DNA from: Actinomycetota bacterium
Lineage (GTDB): Bacteria; Actinomycetota; Acidimicrobiia; Acidimicrobiales; Ilumatobacteraceae
DNA: 64,000 bases
Assembly: GCA_016700055.1 (NCBI GenBank)
Contig: CP064997.1
Span: forward strand, 806,001-870,000
Direction of reading: 5' to 3'
Both the position numbers and the translations under genes were made by a program. The notes below the pieces were generated by a model. The model had not been told where the DNA came from. It was given only the letters and a program-made list of their open reading frames with translations, and ran no database searches. Of the stretch, positions 1-7,772 are shown in pieces. How positions within the stretch are numbered: position 1 is the stretch's first letter; every line of letters begins with the position of its first letter.

Positions 1-468
1 GTCGGGGAGCGTGGCGTCGGGGTCGTCGGCGGCCGGACCGACGGCGCCGATCGCGTCGAAGTAGGCGAGGTGCGCGTCGACGACGTTCACCACGTCGACG
101 TCGTCGAGCAGCTCCACCCCGTGGCGCTCGGCCTCGCCGAGCAGGTAGCCGACGAGGGCGTCCTCGGCGACGACGACAGGCACGTCGATGTCCTGGGGCC
201 GATCGATCACGTCGTCGGGCTGCAGGCCCCGCTCGTGGAGCCAGCGCAGGTGCAACAACAAGAGCTCTTCCAGCTCGCCGGGGGTCAGCCTCGCCTGCGT
301 CGCCGCGGGCAGCCGCTCGACGACGAACGCGATCGCCTGGTCCGGCTGGTAGACGGCGCGGGGGGCGACGGCGTCGAGCCGGCGTGCTTCGCGCCCGATG
401 GTGACGGCCGCGATCGACACCACGGCGATCCCGGCGAGCACCACGAAGACCCACGTCACCGCCTCCAC
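1..468 (-). CDS. Membrane-anchored hypothetical protein (C-terminus cut by window edge)
   Basis: An open frame runs from a GTG at 468 off the left edge, giving at least 156 residues. The first ~24 residues form one hydrophobic helix (TWVFVVLAGIAVVSIAAVTI). An acidic, Leu/Asp-rich soluble part follows, with no motif I recognise, so it looks like a small N-terminally anchored cytosolic domain. The next gene diverges from it across 63 bases. The reading frame chosen has typical high-GC third-position bias; the overlapping + strand frames do not give plausible protein. Function unknown, and the true C-terminus is not visible. Confidence 0.6.
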   Translation of the reverse strand, partial: MEAVTWVFVVLAGIAVVSIAAVTIGREARRLDAVAPRAVYQPDQAIAFVVERLPAATQARLTPGELEELLLLHLRWLHERGLQPDDVIDRPQDIDVPVVVAEDALVGYLLGEAERHGVELLDDVDVVNVVDAHLAYFDAIGAVGPAADDPDATLPD

Positions 469-531
469 GGGAGATGACGCTAGCCGCGCGCCCTTGCGTA
501 GCCGCCGGGCCCTCGCGGGTAGCGTCGCCCC

Positions 532-1434
532 GTGCGCGAGGAGATGCAGCAGTGGGCTTACAAGGCGGTGCGCGCGACGCGGGTGGGCGCGGAGCGCGTC
601 GAGCACCGGCTCGCCCCCCGCTCCCCCGCCGGGCGCGACGCGGCCGACGAGCCGGCCGGCGGCCACCCGCCTGCTCCGTTCGTACCGTTCCCCCTCGCGC
701 CTGGTCAGAGCATCGACGAGGTGCGCAGGCGGGCCCAGGGGCGGCGGTGGTTCCACACGTTCGAGTTCGCGGACCCGGCCACCGGTGAGCAGTGGCGCCT
801 CGAGGGCTACGACCCGACTCTGGAGAAGCTCAAGATCATCGGCCTCCCCGAACGCCTCGACGGGATGAGCGTGCTCGACATCGGCACCTACGACGGCTTC
901 TTCGCCCTGGAGTCGGCCCGGCGTGGCGGCGACGTGCTCGCCACCGACTCGTTCTCGTGGCTGTTCCCCGGCGAGGACGCGTACGGCAACTTCCACATCG
1001 TTCTCGAAGCCACCGGGCTCGCCGTGCGCGAGCAGACGATCGCCGTGGAGGACCTGTCGCCGGAGGCGACCGGAGGTCCTTTCGACGTGGTGCTGTTCTT
1101 CGGGGTGCTCTACCACGCCCCCGACCCGCTCGGGTACATGCGCCGGGTGCGTTCGGTGACGAAGGGCCACGCGCTCGTCGAGACGGTCGTCGACCTGCTC
1201 GACATCGACCGCCCCGCGCTCGCCTACTACCCCGGCGCCTATCTGAACGGCGATCCGACGAACCACTTCGGACCCAACCTCGCCGCGGTCGAGGGCCTCG
1301 CCATCGACGCCGGCTTCAGTCGCGTCGAGCACCTCGCGACGTGGAGCCCGGACCTGGTGGAGCACCTCACCGGGCGTCCGACGCCGGAAGGCCCGCCACG
1401 CAGCGGCCGCGCGGTCTTCCGCTGTTCTGTCTGA
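532..1434 (+). CDS. Class I SAM-dependent methyltransferase, CmoB/DUF1698-like
   Basis: A 300-residue soluble protein. It has a glycine-rich SAM-binding motif I (VLDIGTYDGFF, about residues 114-124), an acidic end of strand 2 (ATDSFSW) and a motif IV-like stretch (FFGVLYHAPDPL). This arrangement resembles the DUF1698/CmoB-like group, whose members modify tRNA wobble uridine or carry out unrelated methyl transfers. The later NGDPTNHFGPN segment sits where CmoB-like proteins bind substrate. The substrate here is not predictable. The GTG at 532 is the first start; an ATG at 544 is an equally good alternative. The N-terminal ~60 residues are Pro/Ala-rich and poorly conserved in appearance. Confidence 0.8.
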   Translation: MREEMQQWAYKAVRATRVGAERVEHRLAPRSPAGRDAADEPAGGHPPAPFVPFPLAPGQSIDEVRRRAQGRRWFHTFEFADPATGEQWRLEGYDPTLEKLKIIGLPERLDGMSVLDIGTYDGFFALESARRGGDVLATDSFSWLFPGEDAYGNFHIVLEATGLAVREQTIAVEDLSPEATGGPFDVVLFFGVLYHAPDPLGYMRRVRSVTKGHALVETVVDLLDIDRPALAYYPGAYLNGDPTNHFGPNLAAVEGLAIDAGFSRVEHLATWSPDLVEHLTGRPTPEGPPRSGRAVFRCSV

Positions 1435-1482
1435 CTCGAACGTCGTCGATAATGCGCGGCGATCGCCGCCGCGGACGCTTGG

Positions 1483-2607
1483 TCAGATGCCGATGCGCTG
1501 CGCGAGCAGCTCGCGGTGGTAGGTGGGGTCGCCGAACAGCAGCTCAGACGACTTCGCCCGCTTGAAGTACAGGTGGGCGGGGTGCTCCCAGGTGAAGCCG
1601 ATGCCACCGTGGATCTGGATGTTCTCCGCCGTGGCGTGGAAGTAGGCCTCTGAGCAGTACGCCTTCGCGAGCGAGGCCACCGAGGCGAGCTCGTCGTTCA
1701 TCTCGCTCGCACACCACATGCCGTAGTAGGCCGCCGACTTCGCGGACTCCACCTCGAGCAACATGTCGGCGCACTTGTGCTTGATCGCCTGGAACGATCC
1801 GATCGGGCGGCCGAACTGCACGCGCACCTTCGCGTACTCGACCGCCATCTCGAGCACCTTCTGCGCCCCGCCGACCTGCTCGGCGGCAAGGCCGACGGCG
1901 GCGAGGTCGAGCACCGTCGAGAGCACGTTCCAGCCCTCACCCTCGGTGCCGATCAACTCGGCCGGGGTGTTCGCGAACTCGAGCTTGGCCTGCTTGCGCG
2001 TCTGGTCCATCGTCGAGAGCGGGGTGCGGGTGAGGCCGGCGGCGTCGCTCGACACCGCGAATAGGCTCGTCCCCTTGCCGGTCTTCGCCGCGACGAGGAT
2101 CAGGTTCGCGGTGTGCCCGTCGAGCACGAACATCTTCGTGCCCGAGAGCGTCCAGCCGTCGCCGGACGACTTCGCCTCCATCGTGATCCCGCTCTCGTCC
2201 CACTTGCCGGAGGGCTCGGTGAACGCGAGGGTGGCGACCGTCTCGCCGGAGGCGATGCCGGGCAGGTACTTCGCCTTGGCCGCGTCGTCGCCGGAGTGGA
2301 TCAGCGTGTTGGCGGCGAGCACCACCGTGGAGAAGTAGGGAGCGCACAGCAGCGCCCGACCCATCTCCTCGAGCACGACGCCGAGCTCGACGTAGCTGTA
2401 GCCCGAGCCGCCGAACTCCTCGGGGATGTGCAGGCCCTGCAGGCCCATCTGCTCGCCCATCTGGGACCACACCGCGGAGTCGAAACCGGCCTCGGTGTCC
2501 ATCTGCTCACGAACCGCGGTCTCGGGGCTCTTCGCCTCGAGGAACGCACGGACGGTCTTGCGGAGCTCTTCTTGTTCCTCGCTGAAGGCAAAGTTCATGG
2601 GATCCAT
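1483..2607 (-). CDS. Acyl-CoA dehydrogenase family protein
   Basis: 374 residues with the full acyl-CoA dehydrogenase layout: an N-terminal helical domain, a middle beta domain (AFTEPSGKWDESG) and a C-terminal helical domain with the FAD/subunit-contact signature RVQFGRPIGSFQAIKH and IQIHGGIGFTWEHP. It would oxidise an acyl-CoA and pass electrons to ETF. The usual C-terminal YEGT-type catalytic-base motif is replaced by LLFGDPTYHRE. That form is common in actinobacterial FadE proteins and in subunits of heteromeric dehydrogenases, so the substrate and catalytic residue cannot be assigned. ATG starts lie at 2607 and 2598. It is transcribed divergently from the VapBC-type pair. Confidence 0.88.
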   Translation of the reverse strand: MDPMNFAFSEEQEELRKTVRAFLEAKSPETAVREQMDTEAGFDSAVWSQMGEQMGLQGLHIPEEFGGSGYSYVELGVVLEEMGRALLCAPYFSTVVLAANTLIHSGDDAAKAKYLPGIASGETVATLAFTEPSGKWDESGITMEAKSSGDGWTLSGTKMFVLDGHTANLILVAAKTGKGTSLFAVSSDAAGLTRTPLSTMDQTRKQAKLEFANTPAELIGTEGEGWNVLSTVLDLAAVGLAAEQVGGAQKVLEMAVEYAKVRVQFGRPIGSFQAIKHKCADMLLEVESAKSAAYYGMWCASEMNDELASVASLAKAYCSEAYFHATAENIQIHGGIGFTWEHPAHLYFKRAKSSELLFGDPTYHRELLAQRIGI

Positions 2608-2643
2608 GGTGCCCGAGCGCCCGGATCGCTCGCAAACGAGTCT

Positions 2644-2673
2644 GTGTACACCGGTGTACCCGTGGCTTATGAT
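2644..2673 (+). promoter_or_regulatory. Promoter and palindromic operator of the toxin-antitoxin operon
   Basis: A 14-base perfect palindrome, GTACACCGGTGTAC (2646-2659), overlaps the shorter palindrome GTGTACAC (2644-2651). A good -10 hexamer TATGAT lies at 2668-2673, only 8 bases before the ATG at 2682. Phd/YefM antitoxins repress their own promoters by binding short palindromes of this GTGTACAC kind, so autoregulation is the natural reading. The near-leaderless spacing explains the lack of a Shine-Dalgarno site. Confidence 0.6.
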
Positions 2674-2681
2674 GACGTTCG

Positions 2682-2981
2682 ATGGGGTCGATCGACGAAA
2701 CCGGCGACATGGCGACGATCGGCGTGCGCCAGCTCCGCCAAGAGCTCGCCGCGGCCGTGCGCCGCGCCGGCGCGGGCGCCCACGTGGTGATCACCGTCGA
2801 CGGACGACCAGCCGCCCAGCTCGGGCCGCTCGCCGGTGTCGCCGGCCAGCAGCGCCTGGCCGACCTCGTCGCCGGCGGCCTCGTCGTCGCCCCGCGCCGC
2901 ACCGGCGGCTACCGACCGTCGCCTGCCGTGCCGATCTGGGCCGGGGCACGTGTCGACCGGCTGCTGGCGGAGCTCCGCTGA
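2682..2981 (+). CDS. Phd/YefM-type antitoxin
   Basis: 99 residues. After a short leader, the segment MATIGVRQLRQELA...VVITVDGRPAAQLGPL is the Phd/YefM fold: an N-terminal DNA-binding/dimer domain that recognises the operator. The C-terminal tail (PIWAGARVDRLLAELR) would wrap around and neutralise the toxin. The start could be 2682 or the internal ATG at 2709, which gives the more typical MATIGVRQLR N-terminus. Its stop overlaps the toxin start (TGATG), so the pair is translationally coupled, with antitoxin first as usual. Confidence 0.85.
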   Translation: MGSIDETGDMATIGVRQLRQELAAAVRRAGAGAHVVITVDGRPAAQLGPLAGVAGQQRLADLVAGGLVVAPRRTGGYRPSPAVPIWAGARVDRLLAELR

Positions 2982-3385
2982 TGACGCTCGCCCTCGACAC
3001 GAGCGCGCTCGTGGCTGCAGTCGTGGAGGGCGCCAACCGCCGGATCGTGCTCGACGCGCTGGCCGCGGAGCCGCACTGGTGCGCGTGCGCGCTGGCGCTG
3101 ACCGAGGCGCTGGTGCTGGTCGACCGCCTGACCGACGAGCCCGTCCTGCGCGATGACATCGAGGACGAACTGCGCCTGCTCTGGGACCGGGTGGCGGTGG
3201 TGCCTCTCGACCAGACGTGCCTCGACCGCGCGGCGTCGCTCGCGAGAGCCCAGCCGGTGCGCCTCGCCGACGCGCTCCATCTCGCCGCCGCCGATCGATT
3301 GCCGCGGCCGGTGCGCTTCGCCACGTTCGACCCGGCACAGATCCCGGTTGCCCTGGCGCTCGGCTTCGACGTCGTCTCGGCGTGA
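2981..3385 (+). CDS. PIN-domain toxin (VapC-like ribonuclease)
   Basis: 134 residues with the PIN layout: Asp6 in LALDTSALVAAV, an acidic residue in the LTEALVLVD helix, Asp in RLADALHLAAA, and a terminal TFDP. These acidic residues bind Mg2+/Mn2+ in VapC endoribonucleases, which cleave tRNA or rRNA. It is short compared with some VapC proteins but complete. The ATG at 2981 overlaps the antitoxin stop codon. The partner is Phd-like, a common mix-and-match pairing in Actinobacteria. Confidence 0.87.
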   Translation: MTLALDTSALVAAVVEGANRRIVLDALAAEPHWCACALALTEALVLVDRLTDEPVLRDDIEDELRLLWDRVAVVPLDQTCLDRAASLARAQPVRLADALHLAAADRLPRPVRFATFDPAQIPVALALGFDVVSA

Positions 3386-3410
3386 CGATCCGGCGCCCGG
3401 CGGTGCGAGA

Positions 3411-4034
3411 ATGGCAGACATGACGACGCTGCACTACGCCGACTCCGCGCTCGAGGTGCACCGTCTGGTGGTCGGGTCGCTCGACAACAACGTCTTCGTC
3501 GTCCGCTGCCGTGACACCGGCGAGGCGGTACTCATCGACGCCGCCAACGAGCACGAGAAGCTGCTCGCCCTCTGCCAGCGCCTCGGCGTGCGCCGCGTGC
3601 TCGAGACCCACGGTCACTGGGATCACATCCAGGCCGTGCCGGCGATGCGCGAGGCGGGGTACGAAGTGGCCGTCACGGCGGCCGACGCCCCGATGCTGGC
3701 CGCCCAGGGCTACGACGTGCTGATCGACGACGCCGAGGTGATCGAGGTCGGGCGGCTGCGGCTGCACGCGATCCACAACCCGGGCCACACCCCGGGTTCG
3801 ATCTCGTTCAAGGTGGAGGGCCGCCCGCTGCTGTTCTCCGGCGACACGCTGTTCCCGGGCGGCCCGGGTGCCACCGGTTTCGAGGGCGGCGACTTCGCGA
3901 CCATCATCGCCTCCCTCGACCAGCGTCTGTTCACGCTTCCCGCCGACACGATCGTCATGCCCGGCCATGGCGTGGACACCACGATCGGCCAGGAGCGTCC
4001 GCATCTGCAGGAGTGGGTGGACCGAGGCTGGTGA
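3411..4034 (+). CDS. MBL-fold metallo-hydrolase, glyoxalase II-like
   Basis: 207 residues with the metallo-beta-lactamase metal motif HGHWDH (in ETHGHWDHIQAV), a second metal His in HNPGHTPGS, an Asp in FSGDTLFPG and a terminal His in MPGHG. This is the pattern of hydroxyacylglutathione-hydrolase-like and persulfide-dioxygenase-like enzymes. The substrate is open; in an actinobacterium a mycothiol or other thioester is more likely than glutathione. ATGs at 3411 and 3420 are both possible starts. The next gene begins 3 bases after its stop, suggesting co-transcription. Confidence 0.85.
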   Translation: MADMTTLHYADSALEVHRLVVGSLDNNVFVVRCRDTGEAVLIDAANEHEKLLALCQRLGVRRVLETHGHWDHIQAVPAMREAGYEVAVTAADAPMLAAQGYDVLIDDAEVIEVGRLRLHAIHNPGHTPGSISFKVEGRPLLFSGDTLFPGGPGATGFEGGDFATIIASLDQRLFTLPADTIVMPGHGVDTTIGQERPHLQEWVDRGW

Positions 4035-4037
4035 ACC

Positions 4038-5015
4038 GTGGCTGAGCCGTCGACCGCCCCCGTTGCCGGCCTCGGCGCGATGGTGCCGCCCCCGGAGCTG
4101 CTGGTGCCCGGGCGCGCGACAGCCCTCGTCCGCCCCGACGGGCGGCCCCAGAGCGAGTTCCGCGACGAGTTGCGCCGCATCCCGACACTGCCCAACGCGG
4201 CGTCGGTGGTGCTGCTGTACGCGCAGACCGGCCTCGTGATCTGGTTCGCGGTGCGGTTCGGCCCGTGGAGCTGGCCGTTCGCGTTCTTGTTGATGGGCCG
4301 AACCCACGCCCAGTTCGCGTCGCTGATGCACGAGGCCGCCCACCGCCTGCTGTTCGCCCACCGCGGCGCCAACGACTTCGTCGGCCGGTGGCTGCTCGGC
4401 TACCCCGCGTTCACGAACACCGACGGGTACAGGCGGGTCCACATGGCCCACCACCGCGAGGAGTTCGGCCCCGACGAGCCCGACATCCCGCTGTACATCG
4501 GCTACCCGATCAGCCGCGCCAGCATGAGGCGCAAGCTGTGGCGCGACGCCACCGGCCGGACCGGGCTGAAGCTGATGCGCGAGCAGCTGCGGGGGCTGCG
4601 CTCGACCAGCGCGAAGATCCGCCACACCCAGTGGAAGATCCTCGGCGTGCAGGCGGTGCTCCTCGCGGCGTCGATCCTGGCCGGCTACCCCTTGGTGTAC
4701 CCGCTGCTCTGGCTGCTGCCGTACCTGACGGTGTGGCGGGTGATCAACCGGCTGCGCTCGATCGCCGAGCACGGCGGGCTGCACGCGTCGAAGGAGCGCC
4801 GGGAGACCACACACTCGGTGCGCCAGCACTGGGCGGCTCGCTTCTGGCTCGTGCCGTACCACATCGGCTGGCACCTGGCGCACCACGTCGACGCCGGCGT
4901 GCCGTTCCGCAACCTGCCCCGCTACCACCGGGCGATGGTCGAATCCGGCTACGTCACCCCCGGGCTGGAGTACGCGAGCTACCCGGCCATCTGGCGGGCG
5001 TTGCGCGCCGGCTGA
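4038..5015 (+). CDS. Membrane fatty acid desaturase family protein
   Basis: 325 residues with the three histidine clusters of membrane di-iron desaturases/hydroxylases: HEAAHRLL, MAHHREEFG (HxxHH type) and GWHLAHHVD, plus HGGLH. Hydrophobic segments precede and separate them. The reaction would be O2-dependent desaturation or hydroxylation of a lipid acyl chain in the membrane. The GTG start at 4038 lies 3 bases after the metallo-hydrolase gene. The position of the double bond cannot be predicted. Confidence 0.85.
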   Translation: MAEPSTAPVAGLGAMVPPPELLVPGRATALVRPDGRPQSEFRDELRRIPTLPNAASVVLLYAQTGLVIWFAVRFGPWSWPFAFLLMGRTHAQFASLMHEAAHRLLFAHRGANDFVGRWLLGYPAFTNTDGYRRVHMAHHREEFGPDEPDIPLYIGYPISRASMRRKLWRDATGRTGLKLMREQLRGLRSTSAKIRHTQWKILGVQAVLLAASILAGYPLVYPLLWLLPYLTVWRVINRLRSIAEHGGLHASKERRETTHSVRQHWAARFWLVPYHIGWHLAHHVDAGVPFRNLPRYHRAMVESGYVTPGLEYASYPAIWRALRAG

Positions 5016-5020
5016 GCAAG

Positions 5021-5047
5021 GCGGCGGTCGCGGCGGTCGCGGCGGTC
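5021..5047. repeat. 9-bp tandem repeat (GCGGCGGTC x3)
   Basis: Three perfect copies of GCGGCGGTC plus a partial fourth fill most of the short gap between the desaturase stop and the convergent enoyl-CoA hydratase stop. It is non-coding and looks like slippage-prone DNA. No hairpin terminator is evident here. Confidence 0.8.
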
Positions 5048-5072
5048 GCGGCGACCCCGGACCGAGTGCCGA

Positions 5073-5930
5073 TCAGTCGGTGCGCCGGCGCTCGCCGTAG
5101 TCGCCGAAGGGCCGGTCCCGTTCGCGCACGGCCTCCCGGAAGCCGACCTCGTTGCTGCGCTTCACGAAGTCGAGGCCAACTTGGGTGTGGCGGGCGACGC
5201 CGTCGAAGAAGGTGCCGAGCCGGCGTGACGACGGCGGATCGAACTGCTCGTCGGCGACGGCGTTCAGCGCCCACGTCACCATCTCGAGCTGGTCGAGAGG
5301 GACGAGGGCGATGCGCTGGGCGAGCGCCATCGCCCGCTCGGCCAGCTCGTCGTCGGGCACGACCTCGAGCACCGCGCCCATCGCTTCTGCCTCGGCCGCG
5401 GTGAACTCGTCGCCGGTGAGCATGTAGCGCCGGGCGTTCTGCAGCCCGAGCTTAGCGACCCAGGTCCACGGCGCTTCGGGGATGCCCCAGACCCGCGCCG
5501 GCGGGTACCCGAAGCGGGCGGACTCCGCGGCCACGATCATGTGGGCGTTGAACACGATGTTCGTCCCGCCGGCGATGCACCAGCCCTGGACTGCGGCAAC
5601 GGTCGGCTTGGAGCTGGTGTGGAGCTTGGCCCAGGTGTCGGCGAACTGGCCGATCATGTGCTGGTCGCGCACCGAGTCCCACACCCGGTCATCGCGGCTG
5701 TCCTCCGTGGCCTGCGCGCTCGTCGACCAGTCGAGGCCGTAGCCGGCGCAGAACGCCGGGCCCTCGGCGTCGAGCAGGATCACCGACACGTCGCCGTCTC
5801 GCTGGGCGGTGTCGAGCGCGGCGGCGAGCTCGTCGCGCAACGCCGGGGTGATGGTGTTGTACGCCTCCGGGCGGCAAAGGGTCAGCCGCCGCACCCGCCC
5901 ATGCGTCTCTTCGCGCACTGCATCCCCCAT
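5073..5930 (-). CDS. Enoyl-CoA hydratase/isomerase family protein
   Basis: 285 residues from the ATG at 5930. Crotonase-fold landmarks: the CoA-site segment AFCAGYGLDWS, the oxyanion loop GWCIAGGTNIVFNAHMIVA, and the YPPARVWGIPEA segment where catalytic acids usually sit. It would hydrate or isomerise an unsaturated acyl-CoA, or act in a related CoA reaction. The upstream frame stays open through the 49-bp mini-element to 6053, but that extension is not conserved-looking, and MGDAVREETHGRVRRLTL is a normal N-terminus. The flippase-like gene upstream on the same strand ends inside the mini-element. Confidence 0.85.
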   Translation of the reverse strand: MGDAVREETHGRVRRLTLCRPEAYNTITPALRDELAAALDTAQRDGDVSVILLDAEGPAFCAGYGLDWSTSAQATEDSRDDRVWDSVRDQHMIGQFADTWAKLHTSSKPTVAAVQGWCIAGGTNIVFNAHMIVAAESARFGYPPARVWGIPEAPWTWVAKLGLQNARRYMLTGDEFTAAEAEAMGAVLEVVPDDELAERAMALAQRIALVPLDQLEMVTWALNAVADEQFDPPSSRRLGTFFDGVARHTQVGLDFVKRSNEVGFREAVRERDRPFGDYGERRRTD

Positions 5931-5948
5931 GCCCGTCGATCCTAGGAA

Positions 5949-5997
5949 GTTCTCGGTCGGATGAGTCGCGCTATGTGTCACGGATCCGACCGAGAAC
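5949..5997. mobile_element. 49-bp palindromic mini-element (MITE), copy 1
   Basis: A perfect 14-base inverted repeat (GTTCTCGGTCGGAT / ATCCGACCGAGAAC) flanks 21 bases. The left 31 bases match the left end of the IS30-type element at 16387 in 29 of 31 positions. The last 21 bases match that element's right end (17634-17654) in 20 of 21. The two halves meet at a shared GTC, so the element looks like an internal deletion of the IS that kept only its ends. A second copy, inverted, is at 36581. No clear target duplication is visible. It could also act as a transcription terminator hairpin between the two flanking - strand genes. Confidence 0.8.
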
Positions 5998-6906
5998 GCT
6001 GGGTTGCGCCCGGCGACGTCGGTCGTTCGCGAGGAGGGCCATGCTGACCGCACCCCACACCAGGTCGGTGGCCGTCAGGACGAGGCGTGACGACAGCGCC
6101 ACGGCCGTCGCGGCGCCGCTCGGCAGCACCGCCGAGAGCGCGACGGTCATCGCCACCTCCCTCACCCCGAGCCCGGCCGGGGTGATGATCACCACGAAGC
6201 CGACCGCCCAGGCCAGGGCGAACGCGCCGGTCACCTGCACCAGCACGCGGTCGCCGTCGGGATGCATCGGTTGCACCAGCAGCAGCAGATGGACGCCGAA
6301 CAACGCGAAGCTGATCACGGTCAGCACACCTGCCCAGGCGATCGCGCCTGCACTCGGCGTCGGCGGCGCCTCGGGGCGGCGCAACACCCGCGCAGCCAGG
6401 CGGGCGAGCCTGCCGAGCACCGCCGGATGCAACGAGGCCACGACCACGGGCAAGAGCGCGAGCAGCCACCACCTGTCGGCGAGGGCCGTTGCGTCGCCGA
6501 AGGGCAACAGCACGGCAGCCACCGCGATCCCCGCGGCGAGCGTCACGAGCATCTGCAGCACGAATGCGGCAACGGTGACCGAGCGCGGCACGCCGCGGTC
6601 ACGGCCGAGCGTCGCCTGGGTCACCACCGGCCAGACGGCACCTGGCACGTACTTGCCGAGCTGGCCGGCGAAGTGGACGGCGACCCCGTCGCGCACCCCG
6701 AGCTGGCCGCCGACGTCGTTCAACAGCACGCGCCAGCCGGCGAAGCCGAACCACGCGCCGACCATCGAGACGGCGAGGGAACCGGCGAAGGCGCCAGGGC
6801 CGATGCTCGCCAGGTAGGGGCGCACGTCGTTCCACTGGGCGACGAGCGCCCACGTGCACGCCACGAGCAGCAAGGCAGCGAGAACGGGGCGCACCCGGCG
6901 GAGCAT
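5971..6906 (-). CDS. Flippase-like integral membrane protein (AglD/MprF TM-domain family)
   Basis: 311 residues, about eight hydrophobic segments, with the family feature GQLGKYVPGAVWPVVTQA near residues 84-101. Members of this lysylphosphatidylglycerol-synthetase TM-region family (UPF0104/AglD2) are lipid or lipid-linked sugar flippases, or the membrane half of MprF. No aminoacyl-transferase domain is attached here. The last eight residues (VLGRIRDT) and the TAG stop are encoded by the inserted 49-bp mini-element, so the native C-terminus has been replaced. It is transcribed divergently from sufC1. Confidence 0.8.
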   Translation of the reverse strand: MLRRVRPVLAALLLVACTWALVAQWNDVRPYLASIGPGAFAGSLAVSMVGAWFGFAGWRVLLNDVGGQLGVRDGVAVHFAGQLGKYVPGAVWPVVTQATLGRDRGVPRSVTVAAFVLQMLVTLAAGIAVAAVLLPFGDATALADRWWLLALLPVVVASLHPAVLGRLARLAARVLRRPEAPPTPSAGAIAWAGVLTVISFALFGVHLLLLVQPMHPDGDRVLVQVTGAFALAWAVGFVVIITPAGLGVREVAMTVALSAVLPSGAATAVALSSRLVLTATDLVWGAVSMALLANDRRRRAQPSVLGRIRDT

Positions 6907-6959
6907 CGGTCGTTGACCGTACCGACACCGGCAGCGGCAGGACCGGCACCTCGATTTCT

Positions 6960-6973
6960 CCTATGCGCGTAGT
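6960..6973 (+). promoter_or_regulatory. Predicted suf operator, copy 1 (upstream of sufC1)
   Basis: CCTA-N6-TAGT followed by GCTAAT, 35 bases before the sufC1 GTG. It is one mismatch from the dyad ACTA-N6-TAGT found at 13599 and 15443 before the other two suf transcription units. The likely binder is an Rrf2/SufR-type Fe-S-sensing regulator. None is encoded in the window, so this is inferred from site recurrence only. Confidence 0.5.
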
Positions 6974-7008
6974 GCTAATCGACCAGCCGTTCGCGTAGGA
7001 TCGCGTCC

Positions 7009-7767
7009 GTGAGCGAGCTGTTTCGCGTCGAGGGTCTCCGCGCCCGTCCGGCCGACCCGAACGCCGGGGTGGTCGAGATCCTGCGCGGCGTCGACCTCAC
7101 CGTCCAAGCAGGGGAAGTGCACGCGATCATGGGCCCGAACGGCTCGGGCAAGAGCACGCTCGCCAGCACCTTGGTCGCCTCCCCCGAGTACGAGGTGACC
7201 GCCGGGCGAATCTGGTTCAAGGGCGACGACATCACCGACTGGCCGACCGACGTACGGGCCAAGGCGGGCATGTTCCTCGCGTTCCAGTACCCCCAGGAGA
7301 TCGCCGGCGTATCGGTGATCCAGTTCCTGCGTCAGGCCCAGTCGGCGCGCAAGGGCATCGACCTCTCCGTGCTCGAGCTGCGCCTCGCGACGATGGAGTG
7401 GATGACGCGCCTCGGCATGGACTCCTCCTTCGTCGACCGCTACCTGAACGAGGGCTTCTCCGGCGGTGAGAAGAAGCGCAACGAGGTGATGCAGATGGCG
7501 ATCCTCGAACCCGACCTCGCCGTGCTCGACGAGACCGACTCCGGGCTCGACATCGACGCGCTGCGCATCGTCGCGAAGGGCATCCGCGAGGTGCGCGTCG
7601 ACCGCCCGGAGATGGGCGTGGTGCTGATCACCCACTATCAGCGCTTGCTCGACGAGCTGGCTCCCGACAAGGTGCACGTCATGATCGACGGGCGCATCGT
7701 CGCGAGCGGCGGGATGGAGCTTGCCGAGGAGCTTGAGCGCGGCGGCTACGAGGCGTTCCGGGGCTGA
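7009..7767 (+). CDS. sufC: Fe-S cluster assembly ATPase SufC (copy 1)
   Basis: 252 residues. Walker A GPNGSGKST, signature region GFSGGEKKRNEVMQM, Walker B LAVLDETDSGLDID and the switch His in LITHYQRLL are all present and SufC-typical. SufC powers conformational change in the SufBCD scaffold during [Fe-S] assembly. Start is GTG at 7009. sufS begins 5 bases after its stop. Unusually, sufB and sufD are not next to it; they lie on the other strand with a second, diverged sufC. Which SufC pairs with SufBD is not decidable from sequence alone. Confidence 0.93.
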   Translation: MSELFRVEGLRARPADPNAGVVEILRGVDLTVQAGEVHAIMGPNGSGKSTLASTLVASPEYEVTAGRIWFKGDDITDWPTDVRAKAGMFLAFQYPQEIAGVSVIQFLRQAQSARKGIDLSVLELRLATMEWMTRLGMDSSFVDRYLNEGFSGGEKKRNEVMQMAILEPDLAVLDETDSGLDIDALRIVAKGIREVRVDRPEMGVVLITHYQRLLDELAPDKVHVMIDGRIVASGGMELAEELERGGYEAFRG

Positions 7768-7772
7768 TCGCG

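Noticed and set aside
2667..4928. A 753-residue - strand open frame across the VapBC, metallo-hydrolase and desaturase genes
   Set aside because: Composition (Arg/His/Val/Gly shadow) is antisense noise from high-GC coding DNA; all three + strand genes have clear motifs.
5949..5997. The 49-bp palindrome as only an intrinsic terminator
   Set aside because: The same sequence recurs inverted at 36581 within a coding start, and both halves match IS ends; mobility explains more, though a terminator effect is possible.
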